A stretch of 64,000 nt of DNA from Xenophilus sp003671765 (GCA_051414805.1 CP166702.1:4526001-4590000), one strand, 5' to 3'; numbered from the stretch's first letter, positions 41,331 to 50,072 are shown. The notes: generated by a model from the sequence alone, not told the origin. Program-made: numbers and translations.

Positions 41331-44015
41331 TCAGTGCCTCGTGACGCTGCGCGCGCTTTCCAGCGCGGACAGCAGGTTGTCCAGCGCGTCGGCGCCGGCG
41401 GCATCGGTGTTGATGGAGCCGTAGCCCTGGCCGTTCACCTCGAGGTTCACGCGCACGGTGCGCGTGCTCTCGGGCTTGGGGATCGTGGCGCCCTGGTCTG
41501 GGCGGCGGCCGATGCCATCGAAGGTGTATTGCTCGGCAGCCTTCAGCAGCGCTTGGCTGAGCGTGCTGCCGTCGCCGCCGTACTTCTTCTGGCCCGGGTT
41601 GTTGAAGTACGGGATGTTGCCCTGGCTGTCGGCGAACTCGTTCGCGATCCGGCGGGCCGCTGCCTCGTCGGACACGCCTGCGGCCTTGAGGAACGCCGCG
41701 ACGCCGGTGCGGCTGCCCAAGTCCGTGCCCGCCGAGCGCGTCTCGCCGCTCACCTGGGTGGACTTGATTTTCTGGCTCGGGTCGATGATGCCGGGCGTGG
41801 CGGCGCCGGCCTGTGCGACCGCCTTGGCGTAATTGCCGGCGGCCTGCGCGGCGTCGTTCAAGCCGTTGGCCACCCCCGACAGATCGGTGTTCGCCAGCTT
41901 CAGCGTGGCGCGGCCCGCTTCATCGATGGCAAGCTGGTACTTCTGCGCTGAGGCCTGCGCTTGCACCCATGCCGGCGCCACCCCGTCGTTGGCGGCGATG
42001 GCGGCGTCGGCCGCCCGCTTCCAGGCGGCTTGCAGGCCCTCGCTCGTGGCCTGCCCACTGGCCTTGATCTTCTCGAAGTCTGCCAAGGCCGTGCTGGCCG
42101 CAACCTTGAGTGATTCCTTCGTCTGGATGCCCGCGCGCTCGAACGCCGCCGCGATTTCGGCAGCGGCCTCCTTCTGCCTCCGGGCGTTGTCGGCGGCGCT
42201 GTTGGCCGCATCGTCTGTCGCCTTCTTGAGCTGGACCATCAGCTCGGCGGCACGCTGCACATCGCCGGTCGAGAGCGCTTGGGCGTATTGCTTCTGCAAG
42301 TCGGCATGCGCCGCCTTCGCCTCCTCGGCCTTCTTGGCCTGCTCGGCGTGCGCGGCGCCCGCCTCGCGCGCCCTCTCGGCGGCCTTCGCGTTCGCATCGG
42401 CCGTGGCCTGCAGCTGCGTGGCGATGCTGCCAAATGCACCGGCCGACTGCGCGGCTCCGTCGGCGGCCTGCTGTGCGGCACCGGCCAGGCCCTCGAAGCC
42501 GGCGCGGGCGACCGCCGCAGCGGTCGCCGTGTCCTGCAGGGCTTCGGCCGCCTTGTCGCGCATGCGCTGGGCAGCATCGCCGAAGCCATCGGCCATAAGC
42601 CGCGAATCCTCGGCCGCGAGCGCGAAGGACTTGCTGAGCTCGCCGAAGGTGACGCTGGCGAGGCCCTCGCGCAGCTTCGCGACGCCGGCCATCACCGCCG
42701 CAGCGACTTCGGCGAACACACTCCCGATGCCGTACACGGCGGTCAGGACGCTGTTCACGCCGCCAGCCATCACGCCGTACGCCAGCTTCACCACGTTGCT
42801 GGCGTTCGTGGCGTACTGGCCGACCTGGTCGAAAGTTTGCTGCGCCCGCGTCGCGAAATCCTGCAACCGCGCGATCAGGCCCGGCAGGTCGAAGCTCGCC
42901 GCGAAGTTCTTCGCCCACGCGATGGCCGACTGGAAGCCGGCCGCCAGGGCATCGCCGAGCTTCTTCGCCGTGCCGTCGCTGACCGCCGACTTGAGGGCGC
43001 CGGCCAGGTCGCGCACGCCCTGAGTGACCACGGGAAGGATGGGCGTGCCGAGGGCATTGGTCAGGGTGTCCCAAGCGCTCTTCAGACCCTTGACGGATCC
43101 GTTGAGGTTGTCCTGCATCACCTTGGCGGCTGCCGCGGCGCTGCCTTCGGCGTCCTTCAGGCCCTTGGTGAGCTCATCCAGCTTGCCGATGCCCTGGTTG
43201 AGCAGCGCGCGCAGGGCCGGGCCGGCCTCGGTGCCGACGGCATTGATCGCGCGCTCGGCGCCAGGGCCGCCCTTGGCGAGCTGGTGCAGCGCGTCGTTGA
43301 AGTTCGTCGTCGTAATGCCCGAGGCGGCCAGCTCCGTGCGGAACTTGCTGGCCGGGTCGCTGAACTGCGCCATGATGCTGTTCAGCGCCGTGCCCGCGCG
43401 GCTGGCATCGATGCCCGCGTCGGCGAACTTGCCGATGATGGCGACGGTCTGCTCGAGGCTCAGGCCCAGCGTGTTGGCCAGCGGCGCGGCGTAGCTCAGC
43501 GCCTGCGCAAGGCCGGTCACGCTGGTGTTGGTGGCGTTTGCGCCCTTCGCCAGGACGTCGGCGACGCGGCCGGCGTCGTTGAACGACAGGCCCAGGCCGT
43601 TGATCGCCTTCGTGACGTACTCGGCCGACGTCGCCAGGTCGACATCGCCGGCCGCCGCAAGGTTCATGACGGCAGGCAGCGTCTTGATGGCGTCGCCTGC
43701 GCTCAGGCCTGCCTTGGCGAGGTTCTCCAGCGCGCCGGCGGCCTGCACGGCGGTGAACTGCGAATTGGCGCCAGCGTCCTCGGCAGCCTTGCGCAGCTCG
43801 ACCATTTCGGCTGCGGTGGCGCCGGTGGCGGCCTGCACACGGCTGAGGCCCGCCTCGAGATCGGCGGCGCCCTGCACCACGCCGGCGAAGGCCTTGATGC
43901 CGAAGTAGCCGAGGATGGCAGCACCCACGGCCGCGACCTTGGTCTGCAGCTTGTCGAACACCGCGGACGCATCGTCCTTGGCGTTGATGAGGATCTGGAT
44001 CGGCTTGAAGGCCAC
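41331..44015 (-). CDS. Tail tape measure protein
   Basis: The 894-residue protein has the TP901-type core (GLSRVQAATGATAAEMVELRKAAEDAG, FTAVQAAGALENLAKAGLSAGDAIKTLPAVMNLAAAGD) and then long alanine-rich helical sequence with heptads through residues 520-720 (AKAAERAREAGAAHAEQAKKAEEAKAAH). A hydrophobic stretch about 380-430 may cross the host membrane during DNA entry. It sets tail length. The gene follows the tail tube gene with no chaperone frame between them, which is unusual. Confidence 0.92.
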   Translation of the reverse strand: MAFKPIQILINAKDDASAVFDKLQTKVAAVGAAILGYFGIKAFAGVVQGAADLEAGLSRVQAATGATAAEMVELRKAAEDAGANSQFTAVQAAGALENLAKAGLSAGDAIKTLPAVMNLAAAGDVDLATSAEYVTKAINGLGLSFNDAGRVADVLAKGANATNTSVTGLAQALSYAAPLANTLGLSLEQTVAIIGKFADAGIDASRAGTALNSIMAQFSDPASKFRTELAASGITTTNFNDALHQLAKGGPGAERAINAVGTEAGPALRALLNQGIGKLDELTKGLKDAEGSAAAAAKVMQDNLNGSVKGLKSAWDTLTNALGTPILPVVTQGVRDLAGALKSAVSDGTAKKLGDALAAGFQSAIAWAKNFAASFDLPGLIARLQDFATRAQQTFDQVGQYATNASNVVKLAYGVMAGGVNSVLTAVYGIGSVFAEVAAAVMAGVAKLREGLASVTFGELSKSFALAAEDSRLMADGFGDAAQRMRDKAAEALQDTATAAAVARAGFEGLAGAAQQAADGAAQSAGAFGSIATQLQATADANAKAAERAREAGAAHAEQAKKAEEAKAAHADLQKQYAQALSTGDVQRAAELMVQLKKATDDAANSAADNARRQKEAAAEIAAAFERAGIQTKESLKVAASTALADFEKIKASGQATSEGLQAAWKRAADAAIAANDGVAPAWVQAQASAQKYQLAIDEAGRATLKLANTDLSGVANGLNDAAQAAGNYAKAVAQAGAATPGIIDPSQKIKSTQVSGETRSAGTDLGSRTGVAAFLKAAGVSDEAAARRIANEFADSQGNIPYFNNPGQKKYGGDGSTLSQALLKAAEQYTFDGIGRRPDQGATIPKPESTRTVRVNLEVNGQGYGSINTDAAGADALDNLLSALESARSVTRH

Positions 44016-44088
44016 GGCGGGATTGCGTCAGGTGGTGGGCGGGGGCGGCGCATGAAGCCTCTCAGCGAAGCCGCATGCGTCGCCGCGC

Positions 44089-44116
44089 CCCGCCCGCGCC
44101 GTGGTCAGCGGGCGGG
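44089..44116 (-). terminator. GC hairpin between tail tube and tape measure genes
   Basis: A perfect 9-bp stem (CCCGCCCGC / GCGGGCGGG) with a 10-base loop lies in the 113-base gap. There is no T tract, so it may reduce rather than stop transcription, or stabilise the tube-gene mRNA, which must be made in excess over the tape measure. Confidence 0.55.
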
Positions 44117-44128
44117 CGGGCGGTGGGA

Positions 44129-44914
44129 TCAGGCGACAGGGCGGCCGTTGCAGTAGATGGCCTCGGTGTTGGCGCCCTTGAGCACCTCGAGGTCGAATTC
44201 CATGGTCACCACGTCGGTGCCCTCGGCGATCAGCGCCAGGTCGCCCGACGGGGCCAGCGTGACCTTCGGCAGGTACCAGTCGCGGTTTCCGCCGGTGGCG
44301 TTGGCCGACACGACGCGCAGGGCACCCTGCAGCTCCGACTTGCCGCCCGACTTGACGGCGTCGAAGGTGCCGGCCGCCGGCGTGTAGCCGAATTGCACTT
44401 CACCGGCCGCGATCGCGCCACCCTCGATGATCTGGACGCGGCCGGTTTCGAGGTCGACGTTGTAGTCGGTGCCTGCCTGGTAGGTGGTGGTGCCGTCGTC
44501 GTTCTTCACCGACACCGCCGTCACGTTGCGCACGCCGAGCGGGTTGGCAGGGGTGGCGCCGAGCTGGTACAGGCGACCAGGCATCACCTCACGGACCTCG
44601 CCGGTCACGGGGGTGTTCGCCTGGCTCTTTTTCTCGTGCAGGCCGGACAGCCACAGCGCAGCGTTCGCAGGCGAAAAGTTGTCGCAGGTGAGCTTGCCCG
44701 TGCGGTCGACCTGGACCACGATGGACATGTCCTTCTGGCGCAGGCCCGTGCGCGAACTGAAGTGCTCGGCCTTCTCGGTGGCGATGGTGATGGTCACGCC
44801 TGGGCAGTTGCCCAGCTCGATCTCGCCGGTGAGGTTGCCGGCGTCGTCGAACGGGTCGAAGTAGACGTCGCCGCGCGAGATCAGGTACTGGTCTTCGACG
44901 TGCTGGATGGACAT
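44129..44914 (-). CDS. Major tail tube protein
   Basis: From the ATG at 44914 the protein is 261 residues: SIQHVEDQYLISRGDVYFDPFDDAGNLTGEIELGNCPGVTITI, then SGLHEKKSQANTPVTGEV and EFDLEVLKGANTEAIYCNG. The opening and the strand-rich body match phage tail tube proteins of the kind found in Mu-like siphophages. It polymerises around the tape measure. The order terminator - tube - tape measure supports this. Confidence 0.88.
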   Translation of the reverse strand: MSIQHVEDQYLISRGDVYFDPFDDAGNLTGEIELGNCPGVTITIATEKAEHFSSRTGLRQKDMSIVVQVDRTGKLTCDNFSPANAALWLSGLHEKKSQANTPVTGEVREVMPGRLYQLGATPANPLGVRNVTAVSVKNDDGTTTYQAGTDYNVDLETGRVQIIEGGAIAAGEVQFGYTPAAGTFDAVKSGGKSELQGALRVVSANATGGNRDWYLPKVTLAPSGDLALIAEGTDVVTMEFDLEVLKGANTEAIYCNGRPVA

Positions 44915-44930
44915 GGGATGCTCCGAGAGA

Positions 44931-45347
44931 TCAGTGGTGGCCGGTAAACAGGCCGGATGTGGTGAAAGTGAGTTCGACGCCGGTGATGCCGTCGTCTTGC
45001 AGAGGCGAAGCGCTGACCTGGGCGAGCTGGAACGGCTCCCACATGCGGCCGGCCACTTGGCCCGGCATCCAGCCGTGGAGCGCGCCGATGACCGCCTCGA
45101 TGCCGACATCGATCAGCGCCGGAGCGCCGGCACCCTTGCGCGCAGCGAGGAGCACCGACCAGCCCGGCGAGATGAGTACGGCCGTCTTTCGAGCACCAGG
45201 CGGCGCGCTGCCGACCAGAGAAACGAAAGCCAGACCGCCGTCGGCCGGCTTGCGGTCGCCAGACCCGGTGGCGTCGCCCTTCACGACCCAGCCAGCCGGC
45301 AGGGCGGACTCCAGGCGAGCGACGATGGCGGGCTCGAGCTGCAGCAC
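44931..45347 (-). CDS. Tail terminator-like protein (Mu Gp37 type)
   Basis: The 138-residue protein contains MLQLEPAIVARLESALPAGWVV and ALIDVGIEAVIGALHGWMPGQVAGRMWEPFQLAQVSASPL, features of the Gp37-like tail-terminator family. It caps the tail tube for joining to the head. It lies directly upstream of the tube gene, two bases after the head-tail joining gene. Assignment rests on size, order and general resemblance. Confidence 0.72.
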   Translation of the reverse strand: MLQLEPAIVARLESALPAGWVVKGDATGSGDRKPADGGLAFVSLVGSAPPGARKTAVLISPGWSVLLAARKGAGAPALIDVGIEAVIGALHGWMPGQVAGRMWEPFQLAQVSASPLQDDGITGVELTFTTSGLFTGHH

Positions 45348-45349
45348 GG

Positions 45350-45652
45350 TCAGGCCCCGGGCGTGTAGAGCACCAGCCGCGTCATGCCGGCCCCGTCGGG
45401 CTCGGCGGTGACGATGCGGTACGCGGCACCGTCGACGTTGATCGCGTCATCGCGCTCCAGGCTGCCAAGCGCGGCGGTCGGGCCGACGCACTCAGGCGCT
45501 GCGCCGTCGACCCGGCCTTCGAACGGCCCCGAGTAGGGTCGTTCGAAAATCACCGGCACCTCCACGCCGCCGACCACGGCCACCGCGTTGGCGAGCGTGG
45601 ACAGCACCGCGCTGTTCGCGCGGGCTTCGAGGGTGGCGAAGGGTGCCGGCAT
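45350..45652 (-). CDS. Head-tail joining protein
   Basis: The 100-residue protein (GVEVPVIFERPYSG, DGAAYRIVTAEPDGAGMTRLVLYTPG) has the size and beta pattern of gpFII/ATP-binding sugar-transporter-like head-tail joining proteins. It is situated between the cement protein and the tail terminator, as expected for a joining protein. Confidence 0.7.
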   Translation of the reverse strand: MPAPFATLEARANSAVLSTLANAVAVVGGVEVPVIFERPYSGPFEGRVDGAAPECVGPTAALGSLERDDAINVDGAAYRIVTAEPDGAGMTRLVLYTPGA

Positions 45653-45656
45653 TGCG

Positions 45657-45977
45657 TCAGGCGTTCAGGTGAAGCGCCACCGTCGTGGTACCGCTGCCCG
45701 CCGCCGCGGCGGCGTAGCCGGCCAGGGTGTTATTGGTCGCGGACGCGGTCAGGCGGCTGTTCGTGGCGTCCCAGTACAGCTCGGCGCCTTGGGCCACTGC
45801 AGTGGTGACCTTCGGCAGCTCCACGACGCCCTTGACGCGCACCGCGCCGGTCTGGCCGTTGGCAATGTCGGCCACCACCACTCCGATGCGCGCTCCCAGC
45901 ACCACGACGGCGCCGGAGGCGACGTCGGCCGTCGCGGTGTAGTCGAGCACGTCGCCCGGCTGGATGAAGTTCTTCAT
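45657..45977 (-). CDS. DUF2190 family capsid decoration protein
   Basis: The 106-residue protein begins KNFIQPGDVLDYTATADVASGAVVVLGARIGVVVADIANGQTG, a clear DUF2190 pattern (recombinational-synapsis-like, actually capsid cement in many phages), and ends with AAAAAGSGTTTVALHLN. It stabilises the expanded capsid. It follows the protease-capsid gene and precedes the joining gene. Confidence 0.85.
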   Translation of the reverse strand: MKNFIQPGDVLDYTATADVASGAVVVLGARIGVVVADIANGQTGAVRVKGVVELPKVTTAVAQGAELYWDATNSRLTASATNNTLAGYAAAAAGSGTTTVALHLNA

Positions 45978-46035
45978 GGCATTTCCTTGGAAGTGGGAGA
46001 GTCAGTTGCCAGGACGCGACGTCCTGGCAGCCGCA

Positions 46036-48132
46036 TCAGGCCTGGCCGGGGTTCTTCGCCAGGGTGCGGAAGTCCAGCGGCGACACGCCGGCGTCGATGC
46101 GCACCTTGAACTCGGTGCCGTCGACGTTCCAGCCCTGGCGCTGCTCGAGGTACGGCTGGCTGTTGCCGTCGAGGTAGTTCACCTCGATGGTGTCGTTGAC
46201 GTTGCCGTCGGCAGCGCCGTACCAGGCCGTGGTCGATGCCGCGTCCAGGCGGGCGTCCGAGATGACCTCGAAGCTGTCGCGCACGCTGTTGGGCGTGGTG
46301 TTGTTGCGCGAGCTGGCGCCGACCTCGAACTCGCTGGAACGGACCACGTTCGCTGCGCCCTTGAGGGCGCGCGGGACGACGAGCTGCTTGAGGTTCAGGT
46401 TGAGGACCGACTTGCCGATCTTCTGCACCGCCATGGCAGACTGCATGGCGTCGACACTGGCGGTCGTGATGCCGGCACCGGCAAGCAGGTTGCCGTGGTC
46501 CGCATGGAACAGCGGCACGCCGTCCGCCATCGCCGGATTGGCAGTCAGGATCGCGTACACCAGGTCGCCGATCGTGCGGATCGCCGCGCGACCCATCAGG
46601 CGAGGCACGCGGGTGAATGCGTCCAGGTCGTCGTTGATGATGGCCTGGCGGGTGATGCTGAACAGTTCGCCGTAGGTGGCCAGCACCACGGTCGCACCGC
46701 GTTCGCCGGTGGTCACGTACTTGTATTCGGCACCTTCCTTCACCTCGCGCAGGCTCGGGAACATGTTCAGGTCCACGCGCTTGCCGGGCTTGAAGTCGGA
46801 CAGCGTGCCGGCGCGGGTCCACAGCTGGAAGGTTTCTTCGGCTTCCTCGTAGCCCTTCAGCATGGACTTGCTCGCCACGTTGGCCAGCAGGCCCGGGAAG
46901 TCGCTGGTGCTGTGGGTGAAGGCCGCACCGATGAAGGTGAGCTTGTCCATGCCCTCGGTGCGCAGGCCGGCGCGCGTCAGGCTGGCCCGGGCCAGTTCGC
47001 TCAGCGTGAAGCCGCGGAAGGGGTTGGCGCCTTCGGCCTTGGCGAGGCCGGCGCGCGCGAGCAGCGCCTGGGTGGTGGCGCCGCGCTGCTTGTCCTTCTC
47101 GTCCTCGACGATGGTGACATGCGAGCCGGCGATCGGCTCCTGGCCCTTCGCCATGTGGGCGAGCAGTCGCTGGCCCGCGGCCTCGACGGTGACCTGGTGA
47201 TCGTCCTCGCACGCACGCTGCAGTTCGGCCACACCGGACTGCGCGGCGAACGGCGCGAAGCTCGCACGGATCGCGTCGCGGCGCTGCTTGTCGGCCGCCA
47301 GGACGGCGGCGGCGTCGGGAGCGGCAGGCGCCGGCGCGGCGGCCGGCGGGACGGCGTTTCCGCCGCCCGCGGCACCGGCGGCGACGGCACCGAGCGCCGA
47401 CAGCAGCAGATGTTTCGGGAAAGTCTTCATGGGATCCTCTTCAGCGGAAGGTGCGGCCGCGGCCGCTGGAGTACCCGCCGCCTGCAGGGACGCAGGAAGC
47501 GAGCGGTAACGGGAAAGGGGAAGGTCCCGCGCCGCGCTGGCGGCGACGGGCATGGCATCGGTGACGGCGTCGATGAACTTCTCGGCGAGGGCTTCCTCGG
47601 CCGTGTAGTAGTGGTCCTTGCCGTCGGTGAGCAGCGCCAGCATGGCGGGCTGGTCGCCCGTCTTCATGGCGTAGCTGGTCGACATCGCCGCCGCCCAGGA
47701 ATCGAGCTGGTCGGCCAGTTCGCGAAACTCAGCGCTGTTGCCTGCGGCATAGGTCCACGGCGCGTGAATCATGAGCATGGCGTTGCTCGCCATGTGGACC
47801 TTGTCGCCACCCATGGCGATCAGGCTGGCGATGGAGAACGCCATGCCATCGACCTCGGTCGTGATGGTGGCCTTGTGGCGCCGCATCGCGTTGAAGATCG
47901 CCAACCCGTCGGGAACGCTGCCGCCGATGCTGTTGATGCGCACGCTGATCGCATCGACATCGAGCTCGTTCAGCTCGCGCACGAAGTTGCCCGCCGAAAC
48001 GGTCTCGTTCCACCAGCTCTCGCCGATGTCGCCGTAGATGAAGATCTCGGCTGCCGCGGCAACGCCCACGACGGCTGCGGCGATGGCCGTCTTGCGACGG
48101 ATGGCGTACCAGGCGGATTGGGCTTTGCTCAT
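46036..48132 (-). CDS. ClpP-like prohead protease fused to major capsid protein
   Basis: This 698-residue protein joins two functions. Residues 1-190 are an S14/ClpP-like protease with INSIGGSVPDG, catalytic Ser100 in MAFSIAS and His123 in MLMIHAP. A linker rich in Ala/Pro follows (residues about 195-290). The C-terminal 400 residues are a major capsid protein (HADHGNLL, TYGELFSITRQAIINDDLDAF, RRLMGRAAIRTIGDLVYAILTANPAM). The protease must cut itself from the capsid subunit during prohead maturation. The combined form is known in some phages. A hairpin next to its start codon may control yield. Confidence 0.92.
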   Translation of the reverse strand: MSKAQSAWYAIRRKTAIAAAVVGVAAAAEIFIYGDIGESWWNETVSAGNFVRELNELDVDAISVRINSIGGSVPDGLAIFNAMRRHKATITTEVDGMAFSIASLIAMGGDKVHMASNAMLMIHAPWTYAAGNSAEFRELADQLDSWAAAMSTSYAMKTGDQPAMLALLTDGKDHYYTAEEALAEKFIDAVTDAMPVAASAARDLPLSRYRSLPASLQAAGTPAAAAAPSAEEDPMKTFPKHLLLSALGAVAAGAAGGGNAVPPAAAPAPAAPDAAAVLAADKQRRDAIRASFAPFAAQSGVAELQRACEDDHQVTVEAAGQRLLAHMAKGQEPIAGSHVTIVEDEKDKQRGATTQALLARAGLAKAEGANPFRGFTLSELARASLTRAGLRTEGMDKLTFIGAAFTHSTSDFPGLLANVASKSMLKGYEEAEETFQLWTRAGTLSDFKPGKRVDLNMFPSLREVKEGAEYKYVTTGERGATVVLATYGELFSITRQAIINDDLDAFTRVPRLMGRAAIRTIGDLVYAILTANPAMADGVPLFHADHGNLLAGAGITTASVDAMQSAMAVQKIGKSVLNLNLKQLVVPRALKGAANVVRSSEFEVGASSRNNTTPNSVRDSFEVISDARLDAASTTAWYGAADGNVNDTIEVNYLDGNSQPYLEQRQGWNVDGTEFKVRIDAGVSPLDFRTLAKNPGQA

Positions 48133-48133
48133 G

Positions 48134-48165
48134 GACTGAAGGCTTCAATGCGAAGGCCTTCAGTC
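48134..48165 (-). promoter_or_regulatory. Stem-loop directly upstream of the protease-capsid start codon
   Basis: A perfect 10-bp inverted repeat (GACTGAAGGC / GCCTTCAGTC, 12-base loop) ends one base before the ATG on the minus strand and includes the GAAGG-type Shine-Dalgarno sequence. When folded it should hide the ribosome binding site, so it could tune capsid translation. Confidence 0.6.
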
Positions 48166-48180
48166 TCCAGAATGAGCCGT

Positions 48181-48202
48181 CCGGTTTCTACCCAAGAAAC
48201 TG
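48181..48202. repeat. Small inverted repeat with poly-T, after the portal gene
   Basis: CCGGTTTCT and AGAAACTGG form a short stem beside the portal stop codon, and eight T follow on the plus strand. It contains part of a 12-base motif that recurs before gpW. It is on the wrong strand to end late transcription but might end antisense transcripts. Confidence 0.4.
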
Positions 48203-48204
48203 GA

Positions 48205-49767
48205 CTATTTTTTTTCTTCGAGATCTTCTTCCGGATCGCGGGGCGGCTGGGACTCTTCAGCTGCGGGAGCCGCAGCAGGCGCGGTGACGGCCTTGGTCGC
48301 CGCATTGCTACTGAACGCCAATCCTCGCTCCGCGGCGGTCTTGCGAAACGCGTCGACTTGCTCGATCACGTCGCTCGGGTTGGCTCCGCGCTTGCGGATC
48401 ACCTCCATCTCGCTCGCGAATCCGGCCTGCACCAGCTTCTCCCACGCGACGGCTTCCTTGACTGGATCGATCCAGGGCATGCTCTGCGCGATGAACATCG
48501 CGTCGTCGTGGGTGCCGGGCTGCACGTCCGGCGGCATCGGCACGACGCCGCTGAGCGCAGCCACCTGCACGAAGCGTTCCCACACGGGCTGGACGCACAT
48601 GCCGACGAACTCGTCGGCCAGCACCGCGTAGTGCACCCACTGCTCGACCAGCTCCTGGCGCTGTGCGCTGTACGTGCCGTCGTAATCGCGGCTGACGCTC
48701 GAGTAGCTCGCTCCTATGCCGGCCGCGAACGCGCGCAGTTGGCCGGACCGCCAGCCCACCAGATTGGGGTTAGGTCGATTGCTGTCGATGAGACCGATCT
48801 CTTCACCGACCAGCAGGGAGTCGAGGATCATCCCCGGCTGCATGCGCAGGTCGCGAGGGACAGGGTTGCCGCTCTCATCCTGGCCCAGTTGTGGCTGCGA
48901 GTCGACCGAGTACCCTGCCTGTTCGTTGCGCTTCACATATGCGGTAAGCGATGCCGCAACCTTGGCCGCGATTCGCTCGCTTTCCTCGTAGTCCTTCAGG
49001 TCTTCGATGCGCGTGATAACGCTCGCGAACTCCGACACGCCGCGGCGCTGGTGCAGCCGGTCGAGCGTGGCCAGGTGCAGGACGCGATCGGCCGGCACGA
49101 ACTTAAGGCCGCTGCTGTCCGCACGGAGTTGACCCTCGCGCGGGTCGCCCTTGTAGAACCAGAACCCGGTGGCCTCGCCCCAGGTGTTGCACTGAATGCC
49201 CTGCCGAGTGTTGCGGCTGAGGTCGTCGTAGTCCAGCGGAACGAAGTCGGGCTCGACGATCTCCAGCGAGTACGGCACTCGGGTGCCGTGATTGAGGAAC
49301 TGCGTCGGACCAAACAGCTCCTGCGCCATGCACTCGCCGTCGCGCAGCCATGTGTACGCCATCAGGCGCTGGGCCATGGGCCAGCGGTAGCGCTTGGTGA
49401 CCTCTGGAGCTCGCTGCCAATCGCGGTAGGCCGTACGCAGAGCCGTGGCGTACTCGGTGTGGATGCTGCCGTCGGCGCGACGCGGCTGCGGCTCGATGGC
49501 GATCCCGGCCGGACCCACCACGTTATTGACCAGCACGCGCAGCGCGCCGCGAGAGAGGTCGTGGTTGCGCTCGAGGTAGCGCGCATGCGCTCGCAGCGCC
49601 GCCGCACCACCGCCAACCAGCGTGTCGGGACTGCTGTTGTCGGTGCGCGGGCGGCGTTGCTTACTGGGCTTGGCGCCCTCGTAGAGTGCGAGCGCCCGGC
49701 GCGCCTGGGCTCGCTGCAGGCCCTTCATCGGGTCGAACGCGCCGACGATGCGGTCGATGACGTTCAT
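48205..49767 (-). CDS. Portal protein (lambda family)
   Basis: From the ATG at 49767 the 520-residue protein begins NVIDRIVGAFDPMKGLQRAQAR, then RYLERNHDLSRGALRVLVNNVVGPAGIAIEPQPRR, RYRWPMAQRLMAYTWLRDGEC and GASYSSVSRDYDGTYSAQRQELVEQW, all hallmarks of lambda gpB-type portals. Its dodecamer forms the DNA gate of the capsid. It overlaps gpW by 4 bases. The C-terminal 60 residues are Pro/Ala/Glu-rich. Confidence 0.95.
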   Translation of the reverse strand: MNVIDRIVGAFDPMKGLQRAQARRALALYEGAKPSKQRRPRTDNSSPDTLVGGGAAALRAHARYLERNHDLSRGALRVLVNNVVGPAGIAIEPQPRRADGSIHTEYATALRTAYRDWQRAPEVTKRYRWPMAQRLMAYTWLRDGECMAQELFGPTQFLNHGTRVPYSLEIVEPDFVPLDYDDLSRNTRQGIQCNTWGEATGFWFYKGDPREGQLRADSSGLKFVPADRVLHLATLDRLHQRRGVSEFASVITRIEDLKDYEESERIAAKVAASLTAYVKRNEQAGYSVDSQPQLGQDESGNPVPRDLRMQPGMILDSLLVGEEIGLIDSNRPNPNLVGWRSGQLRAFAAGIGASYSSVSRDYDGTYSAQRQELVEQWVHYAVLADEFVGMCVQPVWERFVQVAALSGVVPMPPDVQPGTHDDAMFIAQSMPWIDPVKEAVAWEKLVQAGFASEMEVIRKRGANPSDVIEQVDAFRKTAAERGLAFSSNAATKAVTAPAAAPAAEESQPPRDPEEDLEEKK

Positions 49768-49991
49768 TGCGGGTCCCCGTCGAAGCGTGCGACCGAGAAC
49801 GACATGCCGCCGAAGGCCGCACCGCCGTTGCGCACCGCAGCGGCGCGGCGCTCCCATTCCGCCCGGCCCTTGCGGATCTCGGCCAAGTTTTCGTAATCCA
49901 CCGTGCGTCCCTGGAAGGAGATGGATTTCCCCATCAGGATGGCGGATTCCGCAGCAAGATAGGCGGCTAGCATTTCGGCAGCGGTACTCAT
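49764..49991 (-). CDS. gpW-like head-tail connector
   Basis: The 75-residue protein (TAAEMLAAYLAAESAILMGKSISFQGRTVDYENLAEIRKGRAEWERR) shows the gpW fold: helix, beta hairpin (GKSISFQGRTVDY), helix. In lambda, gpW binds after packaging and prepares the portal for the tail. It is coupled by a 4-base overlap to the portal gene. The Shine-Dalgarno region follows the 12-base motif at 50015-50026. Confidence 0.85.
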   Translation of the reverse strand: MSTAAEMLAAYLAAESAILMGKSISFQGRTVDYENLAEIRKGRAEWERRAAAVRNGGAAFGGMSFSVARFDGDPQ

Positions 49992-50014
49992 GCCGGAAGC
50001 CTAGCGACCCACAT

Positions 50015-50026
50015 GTCCGGTTTCTA
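50015..50026 (-). promoter_or_regulatory. 12-base motif TAGAAACCGGAC before gpW (copy also before the capsid gene)
   Basis: TAGAAACCGGAC reads on the minus strand 24 bases ahead of the gpW ATG, and an identical copy (48179-48190) reads 47 bases ahead of the protease-capsid ATG. An exact 12-base repeat in front of two head genes suggests a shared promoter part, activator site or processing site. The neighbouring Mor-like activator could be the binder. Confidence 0.4.
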
Positions 50027-50072
50027 GGGGGAAAGAAGGACAAGTTGCCTGGAGAGCGTTTCGATAGATCGT

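Noticed and set aside
44016..44128. Programmed frameshift tail chaperone (G/GT)
   Set aside because: No slippery heptamer and no second long frame in the gap; only tiny frames.
45964..49896. Very long plus-strand open frame opposite the capsid and portal genes
   Set aside because: It is the antisense shadow of high-GC coding sequence; composition is Arg/Gly/Val/His-biased and the minus-strand genes have clear family motifs.
49992..50072. Terminator between the HEPN gene and gpW
   Set aside because: No hairpin with a T tract on the minus strand in this gap.
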